Of a stretch of DNA of 34,809 nt, positions 34,729 through 34,809 are shown piece after piece. Position numbers and translations under genes: made by a program. Each line of letters starts with the position of its first letter. Position 1 is the stretch's first letter. Below the pieces are notes generated by a model. The model did not search any database. It had not been told where the DNA came from and saw nothing but the letters and a program-made list of their open reading frames with translations. This DNA comes from Hydrogenophaga intermedia (lineage in GTDB: Bacteria; Pseudomonadota; Gammaproteobacteria; Burkholderiales; Burkholderiaceae_C), in the NCBI RefSeq assembly GCF_023715105.1, contig NZ_JAMBNO010000003.1, forward strand, positions 250,001 through 284,809. The letters run 5' to 3'.

Positions 34729-34809
34729 TCAAACGTCCAGGACGTGGCGCAGCAGGGCGAAGCCGACGCGCCAATGGGTGCCATCGCCGGGGTCGATGGT
34801 GGCGGTGCG
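34729..34809 (-). CDS. C-terminal 26 codons of an unrecognised gene (cut by window)
   Basis: A minus-strand frame open to the window edge ends in RVGFALLRHVLDV and a TGA at 34729-34731. The residue pattern (IDPGDGTHWRVGFALLR) looks protein-like rather than random, but I do not recognise a family. The start and most of the gene lie outside the window, so function cannot be given. Confidence 0.35.
   Translation of the reverse strand, partial: RTATIDPGDGTHWRVGFALLRHVLDV

Overview
The window looks like chromosome from a high-GC betaproteobacterium of the Burkholderiales, most likely a Comamonadaceae member near Hydrogenophaga, Acidovorax or Variovorax. This rests on third-position GC bias, on the pairing of hemE with priA and on protein style, not on a database match. 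About thirty genes are tightly packed. I see no tRNA, rRNA, CRISPR array or intact insertion sequence.

Region 1 (1-9087): a uup-type ABC-F ATPase truncated by the window edge, then a MocR/PdxR-type regulator on the minus strand that diverges from a seven-gene plus-strand cluster. The cluster encodes a LysE exporter, an EamA permease, a LysN-like aminotransferase, a GST, a PhzF isomerase, a VOC protein and a threonine-dehydratase-like lyase. The first four genes overlap by ATGA and the rest are 4-11 nt apart, so this looks like one operon handling an unidentified amino acid. The divergent promoter region holds interlocked palindromes and a direct repeat.

Region 2 (9139-18760): an orphan hybrid histidine kinase, a histidine phosphatase, a creatininase-family hydrolase, a cyclopropane fatty acid synthase, a full-length DsbD-type thiol reductase followed by a secreted one-cysteine thioredoxin-fold protein, and hemE.

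Region 3 (18761-27826): a 412-nt AT-rich gap between hemE and priA holds two consensus DnaA boxes and four copies of GCACAAA. Then come priA, a GAF protein with a receiver lacking its phosphorylation site, katG with a recognisable OxyR half-site pair, an AEC permease and the rep helicase. The two helicases priA and rep both serve replication restart.

Region 4 (27837-31046): a small secreted protein, then gdhA, an acyltransferase and a 71-residue lipoprotein in tandem on the minus strand.

Region 5 (31159-34809): an accessory segment of visibly lower GC with an McrB/McrC-type restriction pair. It is bounded by an integrase remnant carrying an in-frame stop codon and by the last 26 codons of an unrecognised gene.
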